Shown: in pieces, positions 26,509 through 35,083 of the stretch | How positions within the stretch are numbered: position 1 is the first letter of the stretch | How the letters are laid out: each line of letters starts with the position of its first letter | Origin: UMGS1370 sp046957575 | Lineage (GTDB): Bacteria; Bacillota; Clostridia; Lachnospirales; Lachnospiraceae | Assembly (NCBI GenBank): GCA_046957575.1 | Contig: JBKUOG010000006.1 | Coordinates: forward strand, 62,001 to 126,000 | Direction: 5' to 3' | DNA: 64,000 nt | Program-made: the position numbers and the translations under genes | The notes under the pieces: generated by a model | What the model was told of the DNA's origin: nothing | Database searches by the model: none | The model's input: the letters and a program-made list of their open reading frames with translations, nothing else

Positions 26509-28272
26509 TCAATACTTACCGGAGTCACCTCGTGAGATATTGGCACCTCCCATGGCAGGAGCTGTATCAGCCGGTGCATAGTTATAATTGCCGCTGACTG
26601 CATCTGAAAGCTTGAAACGGTTTAACAGGTTCTTCATCATACCTGCCTGACCAGAAAGTTCCTCACTGGCTGCCGCACTCTCTTCGGAAGTTGCAGAGTT
26701 CATCTGAACCACAGAAGAAATCTGTTCTACGCTCTGAGTAATCTGAGCAGCAGATACTGCCTGTCCGCGGGAAGCTTCTGCAATCTTGTTGACCATTTCC
26801 AGAATCTGGGTAACCTGAGCAGCCACCTGATCAAATGCCTCGTCTGTGCTGCTTGCCAGCTTCTCACCATGCTGAACATGCTCTAAGGAGTTGCCAATCA
26901 ACTCGGTGGTATTCTTAGCTGCATCTGCAGACTTCTGGGCCAGATTGCGGACCTCATCTGCAACTACTGCAAATCCTTTTCCTGCATTACCGGCCCGGGC
27001 AGCTTCTACTGCGGCATTCAGTGCCAGAATATTGGTCTGGAATGCGATATCATCAATAACCTTAATAATCTTCTGGATATTTTCGGAAGCTGCTGCAATA
27101 TCGTGAATCGCCTGGAGCATCTGCTTCATCTCATCCTGACTCTTGCGAACGACTGTCTCTGATTTCTTTCCTAATTCATCTGCATGCTGTGCGTATTCTG
27201 ATGTCTTGGAAATCTGGCCGGAAATCTGAGAAATTCTGTCAGACAATTCTTCTACGGAACTTGCCTGCTCGGTTGCTCCCTGGGCCAGCGCCTGAGAACC
27301 GCTGGCCACCTGGCCTGCTCCTGTATCTACCTGGGCAGCTACAGACATCAGTTCTGTAAGCGCTCCTCCCAGATTCTTTTTAAATGTAATGATAGACTCC
27401 TGGATGTTGCGGAAGTCACCTAAAAACTCTATGTCAGCAGACCATACAAAGTCGCCCTGAGACAGCTTTTCCATCGCCTGATCCACTGCATGAACATAGG
27501 TACTGAGTTCTGAAAAAGAGAAATTCATCTTTTCAACCAAATAGCCAAATTCATTGGCTGCCTCATAATCTACCTGAACATCCAGATTGCCTTTTGCAAG
27601 TTCATCTACAGCGCCCTGAATCTTTGCAATCACGCCGGTCAACTGACGAATAGTAGTGATTGCAAGGCCTACTGCCAGGACTATAGAAACTGCAAAGACT
27701 GCAATGGCAATCGCCATATAGGTTCCTGTCAGCACCTTAACTTTATTCTGGCTTTCAGTCACTGCTGTATTGACATACTGGTCTATCTCCCTTGCAACGC
27801 TGACCAGGTTCGTCAATGCCGCCGAACACTCATTGAGAATAATCTTTCTGGCAGACTCCCGATCCCCCTTCTGAATCTCCGTCAACGCCCTGTTTGCAAT
27901 GGCTTTCCAGTTCTGGAATGCGCTCTCATATCTGGCTGCCAGTCCATCAGACTCGCCATGGGCACGTTTGAAAATGCTGATCTGGTTTTCCACCTCTGCA
28001 AGCTGATTCTGAATATTGGAAGACAAGCTGCTGTAATCTGCATTCTCATCCATAAGGAGAATCTCTCTCAGATCCCTGGCAGCTATATTTACAGCAATCC
28101 TGCTCTGTTTGATGGCAGCGTCAGCTTCTGTCACATTGTCAATCAGATAATTGGCATTTGTGCGGAGTGAAATAATCCCTGAGATATTACTCACTGCCAG
28201 AACGCCGATCAGTAAAATCATCAAAGTAAAAATGAAAAGCAAATACTTTTTCAACTTCATTTTCTTAAACAT
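26509..28272 (-). CDS. Methyl-accepting chemotaxis protein (first receptor)
   Basis: A 587-residue chemoreceptor with membrane segments at about 10-29 and 183-206, a four-helix-bundle extracellular sensor between them, HAMP, and the signalling hairpin DDIAFQTNILALNAAVEAAR. Glu/Gln pairs suited for CheR/CheB methylation flank the tip. It ends ISRGDSGKY and then UGA, followed in frame by a hemerythrin domain. Hemerythrin fused at the C-terminus of a receptor is known from Desulfovibrio DcrH, an oxygen sensor, so the arrangement here may serve oxygen taxis. A sigma-D type promoter lies 64 bases upstream. Confidence 0.95.
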   Translation of the reverse strand: MFKKMKLKKYLLFIFTLMILLIGVLAVSNISGIISLRTNANYLIDNVTEADAAIKQSRIAVNIAARDLREILLMDENADYSSLSSNIQNQLAEVENQISIFKRAHGESDGLAARYESAFQNWKAIANRALTEIQKGDRESARKIILNECSAALTNLVSVAREIDQYVNTAVTESQNKVKVLTGTYMAIAIAVFAVSIVLAVGLAITTIRQLTGVIAKIQGAVDELAKGNLDVQVDYEAANEFGYLVEKMNFSFSELSTYVHAVDQAMEKLSQGDFVWSADIEFLGDFRNIQESIITFKKNLGGALTELMSVAAQVDTGAGQVASGSQALAQGATEQASSVEELSDRISQISGQISKTSEYAQHADELGKKSETVVRKSQDEMKQMLQAIHDIAAASENIQKIIKVIDDIAFQTNILALNAAVEAARAGNAGKGFAVVADEVRNLAQKSADAAKNTTELIGNSLEHVQHGEKLASSTDEAFDQVAAQVTQILEMVNKIAEASRGQAVSAAQITQSVEQISSVVQMNSATSEESAAASEELSGQAGMMKNLLNRFKLSDAVSGNYNYAPADTAPAMGGANISRGDSGKY

Positions 28273-28335
28273 AATTAACTCCTACTCTCCTTCTTAATTT
28301 TTATATTTTATTATAGCATTAATAATCATCTTAAT

Positions 28336-28362
28336 TTATCGACAGTTTTCTCTGAAATATAA
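28336..28362 (-). promoter_or_regulatory. Sigma-D (FliA) promoter of the chemoreceptor genes
   Basis: On the minus strand TTAT (28362-28359), 15 bases, then GTCGATAA (28343-28336). It has the same layout as the flagellin and cheA promoters, with a one-base difference at the start of the -10 box. Confidence 0.7.
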
Positions 28363-28382
28363 TAGTTTTTTACATTTTTTTC

Positions 28383-28409
28383 TTATGAAATTTTTATTTG
28401 AGCCGATAT
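28383..28409 (+). promoter_or_regulatory. Sigma-D (FliA) promoter of cheA-cheW-cheR-cheB
   Basis: TTAT (28383-28386), 15 bases, GCCGATAT (28402-28409). The -10 box matches the Bacillus SigD consensus exactly. It lies 51 bases upstream of the cheA start and is divergent from the receptor promoter. Confidence 0.85.
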
Positions 28410-28459
28410 AAAACATAGAAATATGTTCAATAAAAGCTTAAAAAGGCGGTGTAAATAGA

Positions 28460-30568
28460 ATGAATAATGGTATGGAAAGTATGCTTGACACCTATCTCTA
28501 TGAGGTAAATTCCCTTTTGGATTCATTGGATGAAATGCTGGTAGCGGATGAAAAGGCCGGTGATTTTTCCTCTGATGATGTAAACGAAATTTTCCGAATC
28601 ATGCACACAATCAAGGGGTCCTCCGCTATGATGGAGTTTGATTCCCTGTCCACAATTGCGCATCACATTGAGGACCTGTTCTTCTATATTCGCGACAAAG
28701 GCAGTGATTCCCTGGATCCTAAACATAAGAAGGAACTGTTTAATCTGATGTTCCGTTCTGAGGATTATCTGCGCAGCGAAGTCGCAAAAGTAGAAAACGG
28801 AACTCCCCTGTCTGGCAATATTGACGCCTTTGCTGCCGAGATCAATGATTTTCTAAAAAAAATCAGCGGTTCTTCGGCTGATGATGCAAAGTCTTCTGAA
28901 GAACCAGCTGCCCCGGCACAGTCCCAGACTGGACAGTCAGTGGCTGCTCAGTCTCTTCCGGATGACAAGGATGCCGTATGCTTCATCCATATTTTCCTGG
29001 AGGAGGGCGTAGGCATGGAAAACCTTCGGGCCTTCATGATCGTCAACGCCCTCAGGGAATGCGGGGTTGAACTGCGCTACTATCCGGCTGATTTGGAATC
29101 TAACTCTGAAACCTGCCAGGAAATCATCGAAAACGGATTTTATCTGGCCTTCAGTTCTCACGAATTCGCTGCTCAGGCAGATGCTGTTTTGCAGTCCCAG
29201 AACCACATCCATTCCTACGAGCAGCTGGATGCGCCTTCCAAATCCTCTGACGAACCAAAGCAGACCAAACAGGTACAGTCCCTTGGCAGTTCATCTGCCC
29301 CTGCTTCTCCTGTTAAAGAGAATGTATCCTCACATCCTTCTTCTGCATCCAGCGTCAGCCATGCTCCGGTAAAGCAGAGTCTGTTAAGCGTGAATCTGCA
29401 GAAGTTAAACAATCTGATTGATATTGTAGGAGAAATCGTAATCACAGAATCCATGGTTACTTCTTCCCCTGAACTGGCTCTGCTTCCCAGAGACAGCTTT
29501 GACAATTTTATGAAGTCTGCAAGACAGCTGAGAAAACTTACTGACGATCTTCAGGATATTGCCATGTCCCTGCGCATGGTTCCGATTTCTGGCGTATTCC
29601 AGAAAATGAACCGTATTGTTCGGGATATGAAGCAAAAGCTTGACAAAGACGTGCGTCTGACCATTGTGGGCGAAGATACAGAAGTGGACAAGACCATTGT
29701 GGACAGCATTCAGGATCCTCTGATGCACATTATCCGCAACAGCATGGATCATGGCATTGAGGAAAATGTTCAGGATCGTATTGATGCAGGCAAAGACCCA
29801 CAGGGCGAGATCGTTCTCTCTGCATCCCACACCAGCAGTGAAGTTATCATTTCCGTAAAAGATGACGGCGTAGGCATTGATCCGGAAAAACTTTTGATAA
29901 AAGCCCGAGAAAAGGGCATTCTCACCAAACCAGAGAGCGAGTACAGCCGCAAGGAAGCCTTGATGCTGATTATGCAGCCCGGATTTTCTACCAATCAGGT
30001 GGTAACAGAATTTTCCGGCCGCGGCGTAGGCATGGACGTGGTAAAAAAGAATGTAGAATCTGTAGGCGGAACGATTTCTCTTGCCAGCGAACCGGGCCAG
30101 GGAACTACCACTACTTTAAAAATTCCGCTCACCCTTTCTATCGTAGACGGCATGAAGGTGACTGTAGGAGGATCGATTTTCACTATCCCGATCTCCAATA
30201 TCCGCCAGTCCTTTAAGGTACATGCAGATGAAATCATTCTGGATGAATACGGCAACGAAATGGTTCAGCGTATGGACAGCTTTTATCCGGTTGTGCGTCT
30301 CCACCGCTTCTACAATCTGGAGACTGAGATTACTTCCGTAGAAGACGGCATTCTGATTTGGGTAGAGGCCAGCGATCGCTCCTACTGCCTGTTTGTAGAT
30401 GATCTTTTAGGCGAGCAGCAGGTTGTTGTAAAGCCGCTTCCCGTTTTCCTCAGCCCGTTTGATCTTAAGAGTTACGGAATTACCGGATGCACCATCCTGG
30501 GTGACGGAAACATCAGCATCATCCTGGATATCCTGAATCTGCACACTGCTGCCATTGATAACATATAA
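28460..30568 (+). CDS. cheA: Chemotaxis histidine kinase CheA
   Basis: The chemotaxis kinase, 702 residues. The P1 domain has phospho-acceptor H49 in MHTIKGSSAMMEF; a Ser/Pro/Gln-rich linker precedes the P2-like region; P3 and the ATP-binding P4 follow with IIRNSMDHGIE (N box), DDGVGIDPE (G1), PGFST and GRGVGMDVVKKNVESVGG (G2); the P5 CheW-like domain ends the protein. A good site (AAGGCGGTG) precedes ATG. CheW follows 16 bases later. Its partner CheY lies in the fla operon on the other strand. Confidence 0.98.
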   Translation: MNNGMESMLDTYLYEVNSLLDSLDEMLVADEKAGDFSSDDVNEIFRIMHTIKGSSAMMEFDSLSTIAHHIEDLFFYIRDKGSDSLDPKHKKELFNLMFRSEDYLRSEVAKVENGTPLSGNIDAFAAEINDFLKKISGSSADDAKSSEEPAAPAQSQTGQSVAAQSLPDDKDAVCFIHIFLEEGVGMENLRAFMIVNALRECGVELRYYPADLESNSETCQEIIENGFYLAFSSHEFAAQADAVLQSQNHIHSYEQLDAPSKSSDEPKQTKQVQSLGSSSAPASPVKENVSSHPSSASSVSHAPVKQSLLSVNLQKLNNLIDIVGEIVITESMVTSSPELALLPRDSFDNFMKSARQLRKLTDDLQDIAMSLRMVPISGVFQKMNRIVRDMKQKLDKDVRLTIVGEDTEVDKTIVDSIQDPLMHIIRNSMDHGIEENVQDRIDAGKDPQGEIVLSASHTSSEVIISVKDDGVGIDPEKLLIKAREKGILTKPESEYSRKEALMLIMQPGFSTNQVVTEFSGRGVGMDVVKKNVESVGGTISLASEPGQGTTTTLKIPLTLSIVDGMKVTVGGSIFTIPISNIRQSFKVHADEIILDEYGNEMVQRMDSFYPVVRLHRFYNLETEITSVEDGILIWVEASDRSYCLFVDDLLGEQQVVVKPLPVFLSPFDLKSYGITGCTILGDGNISIILDILNLHTAAIDNI

Positions 30569-30583
30569 GCGGAGGTTATAACT

Positions 30584-31054
30584 ATGTCAGAAGAATTAAC
30601 ATATACCAATGAAGTCAACGAGGCAGAAGAGTCCCACTCTTCTGTAGAGCGCTGCCTTACATTTGAATCCGGCGGCCTGGTGCTGTTTTTAAGCACCAAT
30701 TACGTGATTGAAATCATTAATGAACATACTATTACTCCCCTTCCGCTGGTTCCTTCCTACATTAAGGGTATCATCAACCTGCGCGGACAGATGCTCCCGA
30801 TTCTGGACATCCGCACCCGTATGGGCAAACCGGAAGCCGAATATACCAGCAAGACCTGTATCGTAGTCCTGGATGTGGATTCTGTGCCTTTCGGCATTAT
30901 TGTAGACTCTGTGCGTCAGGTAATGGATATTGACCTTCAGTATGTGCGTCCAATCCCCATTAAGCGCCAACAGGAACTTTTAAACGGTATGGTGACATTA
31001 GAGGACGGCAGTGTACTTATGTCCTTTGACTGCCGGGCGCTTTCCGTACACTAA
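30584..31054 (+). CDS. cheW: Chemotaxis coupling protein CheW
   Basis: A 156-residue CheW adapter joining CheA to receptors. The two SH3-like subdomains show LPLVPSYIKGIINLRGQMLPILDIRTRMG and a later PFGIIVDSVRQVM. About 25 acidic residues precede the domain. It sits between cheA and cheR in a compact operon. Confidence 0.96.
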   Translation: MSEELTYTNEVNEAEESHSSVERCLTFESGGLVLFLSTNYVIEIINEHTITPLPLVPSYIKGIINLRGQMLPILDIRTRMGKPEAEYTSKTCIVVLDVDSVPFGIIVDSVRQVMDIDLQYVRPIPIKRQQELLNGMVTLEDGSVLMSFDCRALSVH

Positions 31055-31075
31055 CCAGATACAGGAGCAACATTC

Positions 31076-31915
31076 ATGCTAACATTAACAGATGCGGATT
31101 TTATCCGGCTCTATACACATATCAAAACGAATTACGGAATTGACTTGAGCAAAAAAAAGCAGCTCATTGTCAGCCGTCTTTCCAACACATTAAGCAAACA
31201 GGGTTATCAAAGTTTCTCACAGTATGTGGATGAAATCCTTTCAGGCAGAAACAAAGAGATGGTAACAGCTTTATTAAATAAGCTGACGACCAACTACACC
31301 TATTTTCTGAGAGAGGAAGAGCATTTTCAGTTCTTAAACAGCACTGTCCTCCCGGATCTTGCCAGAAAGCACGCCCGCGATAAGGTTCTCTCCATCTGGA
31401 GCGCCGGATGTTCTTCCGGCGAAGAGCCTTACACCATCTCTATTTACTTAAAGGAATTTTTCGGAAATCAGGCATCTTTATGGGATACCCGGATTCTGGC
31501 AACAGATATTTCTCAGCAAATTTTAAGCACTGCCCAGAATCCTGTGTACCGCGACGAAAATTTAGAGCGCATTCCTCCCCTGTGGAGACAGAAATATTTT
31601 GTAAAGAGCGGCGCTGGTACTTATACCATTGCCCCCTCTATTAAAAATAACGTCATTTTCCAGACGTTTAATCTTATGAATCCTATCCAGTTTAAACGTC
31701 CCTTTGATTTGATTTTCTGCCGTAATGTGATGATCTATTTTGATCAGCCCACAAAGGACGCATTAGTGCGCCGTTTTTACAATGCCACAGTCCCAGGCGG
31801 ATACCTTTTTATTGGCCACTCAGAAGGACTAAGCAAAACAGCATGCCCTTACCGATATATTATGCCGGCCATCTATCAAAAGCCAGGGTCTGCTTTTTCC
31901 GGCCCGAATCCGTAA
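31076..31915 (+). CDS. cheR: Chemotaxis receptor methyltransferase CheR
   Basis: Methylates receptor glutamates using S-adenosylmethionine. The 279-residue protein has the N-terminal helical domain, LTTNYTYFLREEEHF, the SAM motif WSAGCSSGEEPYT, and IFCRNVMIYFD. The usual Phe in TxFFRE is Leu here (TYFLRE), a mild change. No receptor-tail docking insert is obvious. Confidence 0.97.
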   Translation: MLTLTDADFIRLYTHIKTNYGIDLSKKKQLIVSRLSNTLSKQGYQSFSQYVDEILSGRNKEMVTALLNKLTTNYTYFLREEEHFQFLNSTVLPDLARKHARDKVLSIWSAGCSSGEEPYTISIYLKEFFGNQASLWDTRILATDISQQILSTAQNPVYRDENLERIPPLWRQKYFVKSGAGTYTIAPSIKNNVIFQTFNLMNPIQFKRPFDLIFCRNVMIYFDQPTKDALVRRFYNATVPGGYLFIGHSEGLSKTACPYRYIMPAIYQKPGSAFSGPNP

Positions 31916-31930
31916 GGAGGTCTTTTCAAA

Positions 31931-33091
31931 ATGAATGACAAGAAAAAAATAATGGTAATTGACGATTCAGCGGTGTTTCGCAGTTGGCTGATAAACAGCA
32001 TCCGCAGCGATGACCGCTTTGAAGTAGTAGGCTATGCAATCAATGCATTTGATGCCAAACAAAAAATTCCCGTTTTAAAGCCGGATATCCTAACACTGGA
32101 CATTGAAATGCCGGGGATGTCCGGCATTGAATTTTTAAAAGAATATCTTCCAGGCCATCCGATTCCGGTTATTTTGGTATCATCTTTAAATATCCGGGTC
32201 TTTGACGCTCTGGCAGCAGGCGCGGTGGATTTTGTAAGAAAACCAGATACAGAAAACGGACAGAGTAAAGCGGCGTTTATCACCACCCTTCTCTCCCGTC
32301 TGGTCATCGCCTCAAATGCTAAGGTTCACTTTCCTCCGGCTGCTGCGGCTGGCGGACCGACGGCTGCCTATGGAAAGTCTCAGATCGTTTCTCAGTCGAT
32401 TTCCCAACCGCTTCCTAACAGTTCCAGACTATTTTCCCATGGAGGCAGTGGCTTTCCGTCAATATCCGGTTCGATTCCAGGAGCAAGCTCTGGCGCCATG
32501 TCCAGCCAGACACTTTCTGTTGGAAATGATTCTCTCATTGCCATCGGCGCTTCTACCGGCGGGACAGAAGCTATTTTAGAAGTTTTAACCCACCTCCCCG
32601 CCAGGATACCAGGTATTGTAATTACTCAGCATATGCCTTCCGGATTTACTTCTATGTATGCAGATCGGCTGAACCGGCTCTGCAAATTTGAAGTAAAAGA
32701 AGCCCAAAGCGGTGATAAGATCCGTCCCGGTCTGGCCTTGATTGCCCCCGGCGGTTCCCAGATGAAGGTAGTCCGCATGGGCAGCGGGTATGCAGTCAAT
32801 TGTTATCCCGGAGAAAAGTTTAATGGCCACCGGCCTTCTGTAGATGTGCTCTTTGACTCTGTAGCCGCAGTAGCAAGAGATAAAGCTATTGGCGTTCTGC
32901 TGACCGGCATGGGGGCTGACGGCGCTGCCGGTCTGCTGCGTATGCGCAGAAACGGGGCATTTACCATCGGGCAGGACAAGGATAGCTGCGTTGTCTACGG
33001 CATGCCAATGGAAGCTTATAAAATCGGCGCTGTATGCCGCCAGGTTCCACTTGCAAATATTGCCCAGACCATTTTAAGTCGGCTGTCCTGA
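31931..33091 (+). CDS. cheB: Chemotaxis protein-glutamate methylesterase CheB
   Basis: Removes methyl groups and deamidates receptors when phosphorylated by CheA. The N-terminal receiver has VIDDSAVF and the phospho-acceptor in LTLDIEMPGMSG; a Ser/Gly/Pro linker of about 65 residues follows; the catalytic domain carries Ser in GASTGGTEA, His in TQHMPSGF and Asp in TGMGADGA. It has 386 residues. It is the last che gene in the operon. Confidence 0.97.
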   Translation: MNDKKKIMVIDDSAVFRSWLINSIRSDDRFEVVGYAINAFDAKQKIPVLKPDILTLDIEMPGMSGIEFLKEYLPGHPIPVILVSSLNIRVFDALAAGAVDFVRKPDTENGQSKAAFITTLLSRLVIASNAKVHFPPAAAAGGPTAAYGKSQIVSQSISQPLPNSSRLFSHGGSGFPSISGSIPGASSGAMSSQTLSVGNDSLIAIGASTGGTEAILEVLTHLPARIPGIVITQHMPSGFTSMYADRLNRLCKFEVKEAQSGDKIRPGLALIAPGGSQMKVVRMGSGYAVNCYPGEKFNGHRPSVDVLFDSVAAVARDKAIGVLLTGMGADGAAGLLRMRRNGAFTIGQDKDSCVVYGMPMEAYKIGAVCRQVPLANIAQTILSRLS

Positions 33092-33098
33092 TTTCCAT

Positions 33099-33116
33099 GT
33101 AACTGTTCAGCTATAC
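33099..33116 (+). repeat. Isolated sequence resembling one MITE terminal repeat
   Basis: GTAACTGTTCAGCTATAC matches the element end GTAACNGTTCAGCCATGC at 15 of 17 fixed positions, but no other part of the element follows. It may be a worn remnant or chance. Confidence 0.35.
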
Positions 33117-33132
33117 ACAGCAGGTATTTATC

Positions 33133-34134
33133 ATGCGTAAAAAGCGTAATGTTCAGAAAAAAACCAATGTTTTAAATAAAAAAGCCCCCCGTAAGGGAGG
33201 CTTTCCTATATTGAAATTTTTATATGCCGGAATCGGAGGTTCTGCTGCAGTCCTGACTGCCAGTCTCTTTGCCTACTATCAGCCGGAACTTTCTAAACAG
33301 ATGGCAGACTCTGCTCTCCAGTCAGCAAAACATCTGGCTGAACAGGCAGTTTCTTTCGTAAACGGCAAAGACAGTACAGAGCAGAAACTACCCACGGAAG
33401 GCGGAGCCGATTCCGGTTCTGGGGCAGATTCCAGGGTTGGGGCAAACTCTGATTCTAGCTCAAACCCCGGTGGCGAATCCGGTTCCGGCTCTGATTCAGA
33501 GGGCGCTGCCATGGAATTAGGCAATATCTCTGATCTGGATATGGAATATTCTCCCATCCCTTCTGATGCAATCTATTCTTCTGTCCTGGATACATCTATG
33601 GGGCCTATGCTTTACTACTGTCAGGGCGACAAGCGGTGGGGCGATTACTTATACGGCGGAGCAGATCCCATGAAAAAATACGGCTGTGGTCCAACTGCAG
33701 TCGCTATGCTGGTCAACAGTTTCTCTCCCTATGCCGGAGTAGGCATTACTCCTGTAGACATGGCCCAGTGGGCAGTTGAAAATCGGCAGTATGCCCCCCA
33801 GAGCGGTTCTTATCACAGCCTGATCCCAAAAGCGCTGAATGCTTGGGGGCTGCCTACAGAGGGCGTGGCTGACCGCTCTTTTGAACATGTCACTCAACTT
33901 CTGCAAGACGGCCACATTCTGGTCGCACTGATGGGCAAAGGCGCACTAACAGACAATGGCCACTTTATCCTGATTACAGGGCTTACTGCAAACGGAAATG
34001 TGACCATCGCAGACCCGAACCGCTACGAAAACTGTCTCAAAGAATGGGACCTGAACCAGCTTTTGTCTGAACTCAAGAAAAGTTACGACAGCGGCGGCCC
34101 GCTGTGGGTTGTGAAAGGTGTGGAAACAAATTAG
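33133..34134 (+). CDS. Membrane-anchored C39-like cysteine peptidase
   Basis: A 333-residue protein with a strongly basic N-terminus, one membrane segment at about 30-52 (GGSAAVLTASLFAYY), a Gly/Ser/Asp-rich spacer (about 90-130) and an extracellular papain-like domain of the peptidase C39_2 family. Catalytic Cys lies in YGCGPTAVAML, His in NGHFILITG, and the third residue in ADPNRY. The substrate is unknown; the family includes bacteriocin-processing-like and cell-wall-associated peptidases. It follows cheB by 42 bases on the same strand but is not a known chemotaxis gene, and may share transcript by readthrough. A hairpin lies within its first codons (33181-33204). Confidence 0.82.
   Translation: MRKKRNVQKKTNVLNKKAPRKGGFPILKFLYAGIGGSAAVLTASLFAYYQPELSKQMADSALQSAKHLAEQAVSFVNGKDSTEQKLPTEGGADSGSGADSRVGANSDSSSNPGGESGSGSDSEGAAMELGNISDLDMEYSPIPSDAIYSSVLDTSMGPMLYYCQGDKRWGDYLYGGADPMKKYGCGPTAVAMLVNSFSPYAGVGITPVDMAQWAVENRQYAPQSGSYHSLIPKALNAWGLPTEGVADRSFEHVTQLLQDGHILVALMGKGALTDNGHFILITGLTANGNVTIADPNRYENCLKEWDLNQLLSELKKSYDSGGPLWVVKGVETN
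33181..33204 (-). terminator. Terminator-like hairpin inside the peptidase gene, minus-strand oriented
   Basis: AAAGCCcCCC-GTAA-GGGaGGCTTT folds with one mismatch. On the minus strand it is followed by TTTTTTATTT, a proper intrinsic-terminator tail; on the plus strand no U-run follows. It encodes KKAPRKGGF of the peptidase. No minus-strand gene nearby needs it. Confidence 0.5.
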
Positions 34135-34160
34135 AACTATCTATTTTCCCAGGTCCATGG

Positions 34161-34166
34161 TATAAT
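34161..34166 (+). promoter_or_regulatory. Putative -10 box for the Rpn-type gene
   Basis: TATAAT, 26 bases upstream of the ATG, with a GGGGGG-rich ribosome site in between. No convincing -35 box is visible. Confidence 0.4.
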
Positions 34167-34192
34167 TTAGAAAAGAGGGGGGATGATTTCAT

Positions 34193-35023
34193 ATGAACAG
34201 ACGGGAAAAGACGATTCATGAACTAAATCTGGAAGATGATTTCCTTTTTGCAAAGGTTATGTCAGATAAGGAGATCTGCCGTAAAGTCCTGGAGCAAATT
34301 CTCGATATTCCCATTAAGCAGGTCACTATCCCCAGTTCTCAGCGCTCTATTGATATTTTATATGAGGGCAAGGGCATACGGCTGGATGTTTATGTTAACG
34401 ATGATAAGGGGACGGTTTATAACGTGGAAATGCAGCGCGGTAAAAAAAAGGAACTGCCAAAGCGTTCCAGATATTACCAGGGAAGCATTGATCTGGACCT
34501 GATTTCCGCTGGTGAACCTTACTCAGCCCTTCGAAAAACCTTTGTTATCTTTATCTGTACCTTTGATCCTTTCCTGGATAGCCGACACATTTATACATTT
34601 GAAAATGTCTGCCGCGAAAATCCTTCCTTGCTTTTAGGAGACGAAACTACCAAGCTTTTCCTAAACACCAGAGGCACCCTCAATGATATAGACTCTGATA
34701 TGAGGGAATTTCTTACTTACATTGAACATACTACAAAGGATTTTGCCTCTCAAGCAAACAATCCACTGGTCAAAGATCTTCAAAAGAAAGTTGATGAAGT
34801 GAAGCAGAGCAAAGAAATGGAGGTTGAGTATATGACTTTATTGCAAAGAGACAGGGAGAATATTGAACTTGGACGCGAACAGGGATATCAGCAAGCCACT
34901 GCCTGGACCACTGATATCCTGAAACTCTACGTGAAAGGGGTTCCAACGGATATCATCGCTTCCAGGCTCCAGCTGGATATGGACTATGTAGCCCAGGTTA
35001 TACACAACTTTGAAGCGGAATGA
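34193..35023 (+). CDS. Rpn-family PD-(D/E)XK nuclease
   Basis: A 276-residue protein of the Rpn (recombination-promoting nuclease, PDDEXK transposase-like) family. The start LEDDFLFAKVMSDKEIC is typical, and the catalytic core shows IRLDVYVNDDKG...YNVEMQ (Asp then Glu-x-Gln). The C-terminal part has the Glu/Gln/Lys-rich stretch ELGREQGYQQATAWT and a short helix-turn-helix-like tail (ADIIASRLQLDMDYV-like). These genes spread as single mobile-looking units in Lachnospiraceae, though many appear domesticated. It is set off by its own -10 box and a strong terminator. Confidence 0.88.
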   Translation: MNRREKTIHELNLEDDFLFAKVMSDKEICRKVLEQILDIPIKQVTIPSSQRSIDILYEGKGIRLDVYVNDDKGTVYNVEMQRGKKKELPKRSRYYQGSIDLDLISAGEPYSALRKTFVIFICTFDPFLDSRHIYTFENVCRENPSLLLGDETTKLFLNTRGTLNDIDSDMREFLTYIEHTTKDFASQANNPLVKDLQKKVDEVKQSKEMEVEYMTLLQRDRENIELGREQGYQQATAWTTDILKLYVKGVPTDIIASRLQLDMDYVAQVIHNFEAE

Positions 35024-35030
35024 TTATTAT

Positions 35031-35080
35031 AGGGGCTACTGTTTCATAGATGACTCATCTATAGAACAGCGACCCCTTTT
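35031..35080. terminator. Bidirectional terminator between Rpn and glycosyltransferase genes
   Basis: AGGGG-CTGTT-ATAGATGA pairs with TCATCTAT-AACAG-ACCCCTTTT, interrupted by small internal loops. It lies between converging genes and can serve both strands. Confidence 0.85.
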
Positions 35081-35083
35081 GGA

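Noticed and set aside
26509..26511. Selenocysteine at the receptor UGA
   Set aside because: I see no SECIS-type hairpin directly after the codon, no redox motif around it, and the receptor paralogue ends at the same place.
26379..26603. A 74-codon minus-strand frame overlapping the receptor end and hemerythrin start
   Set aside because: It has no ribosome site, its text is the shifted frame of two real genes, and it is mentioned only as a possible frameshift donor.
34193..35023. Rpn gene as part of a complete transposon
   Set aside because: No terminal inverted repeats or target duplications are visible around it; it looks like a single gene with its own terminator.
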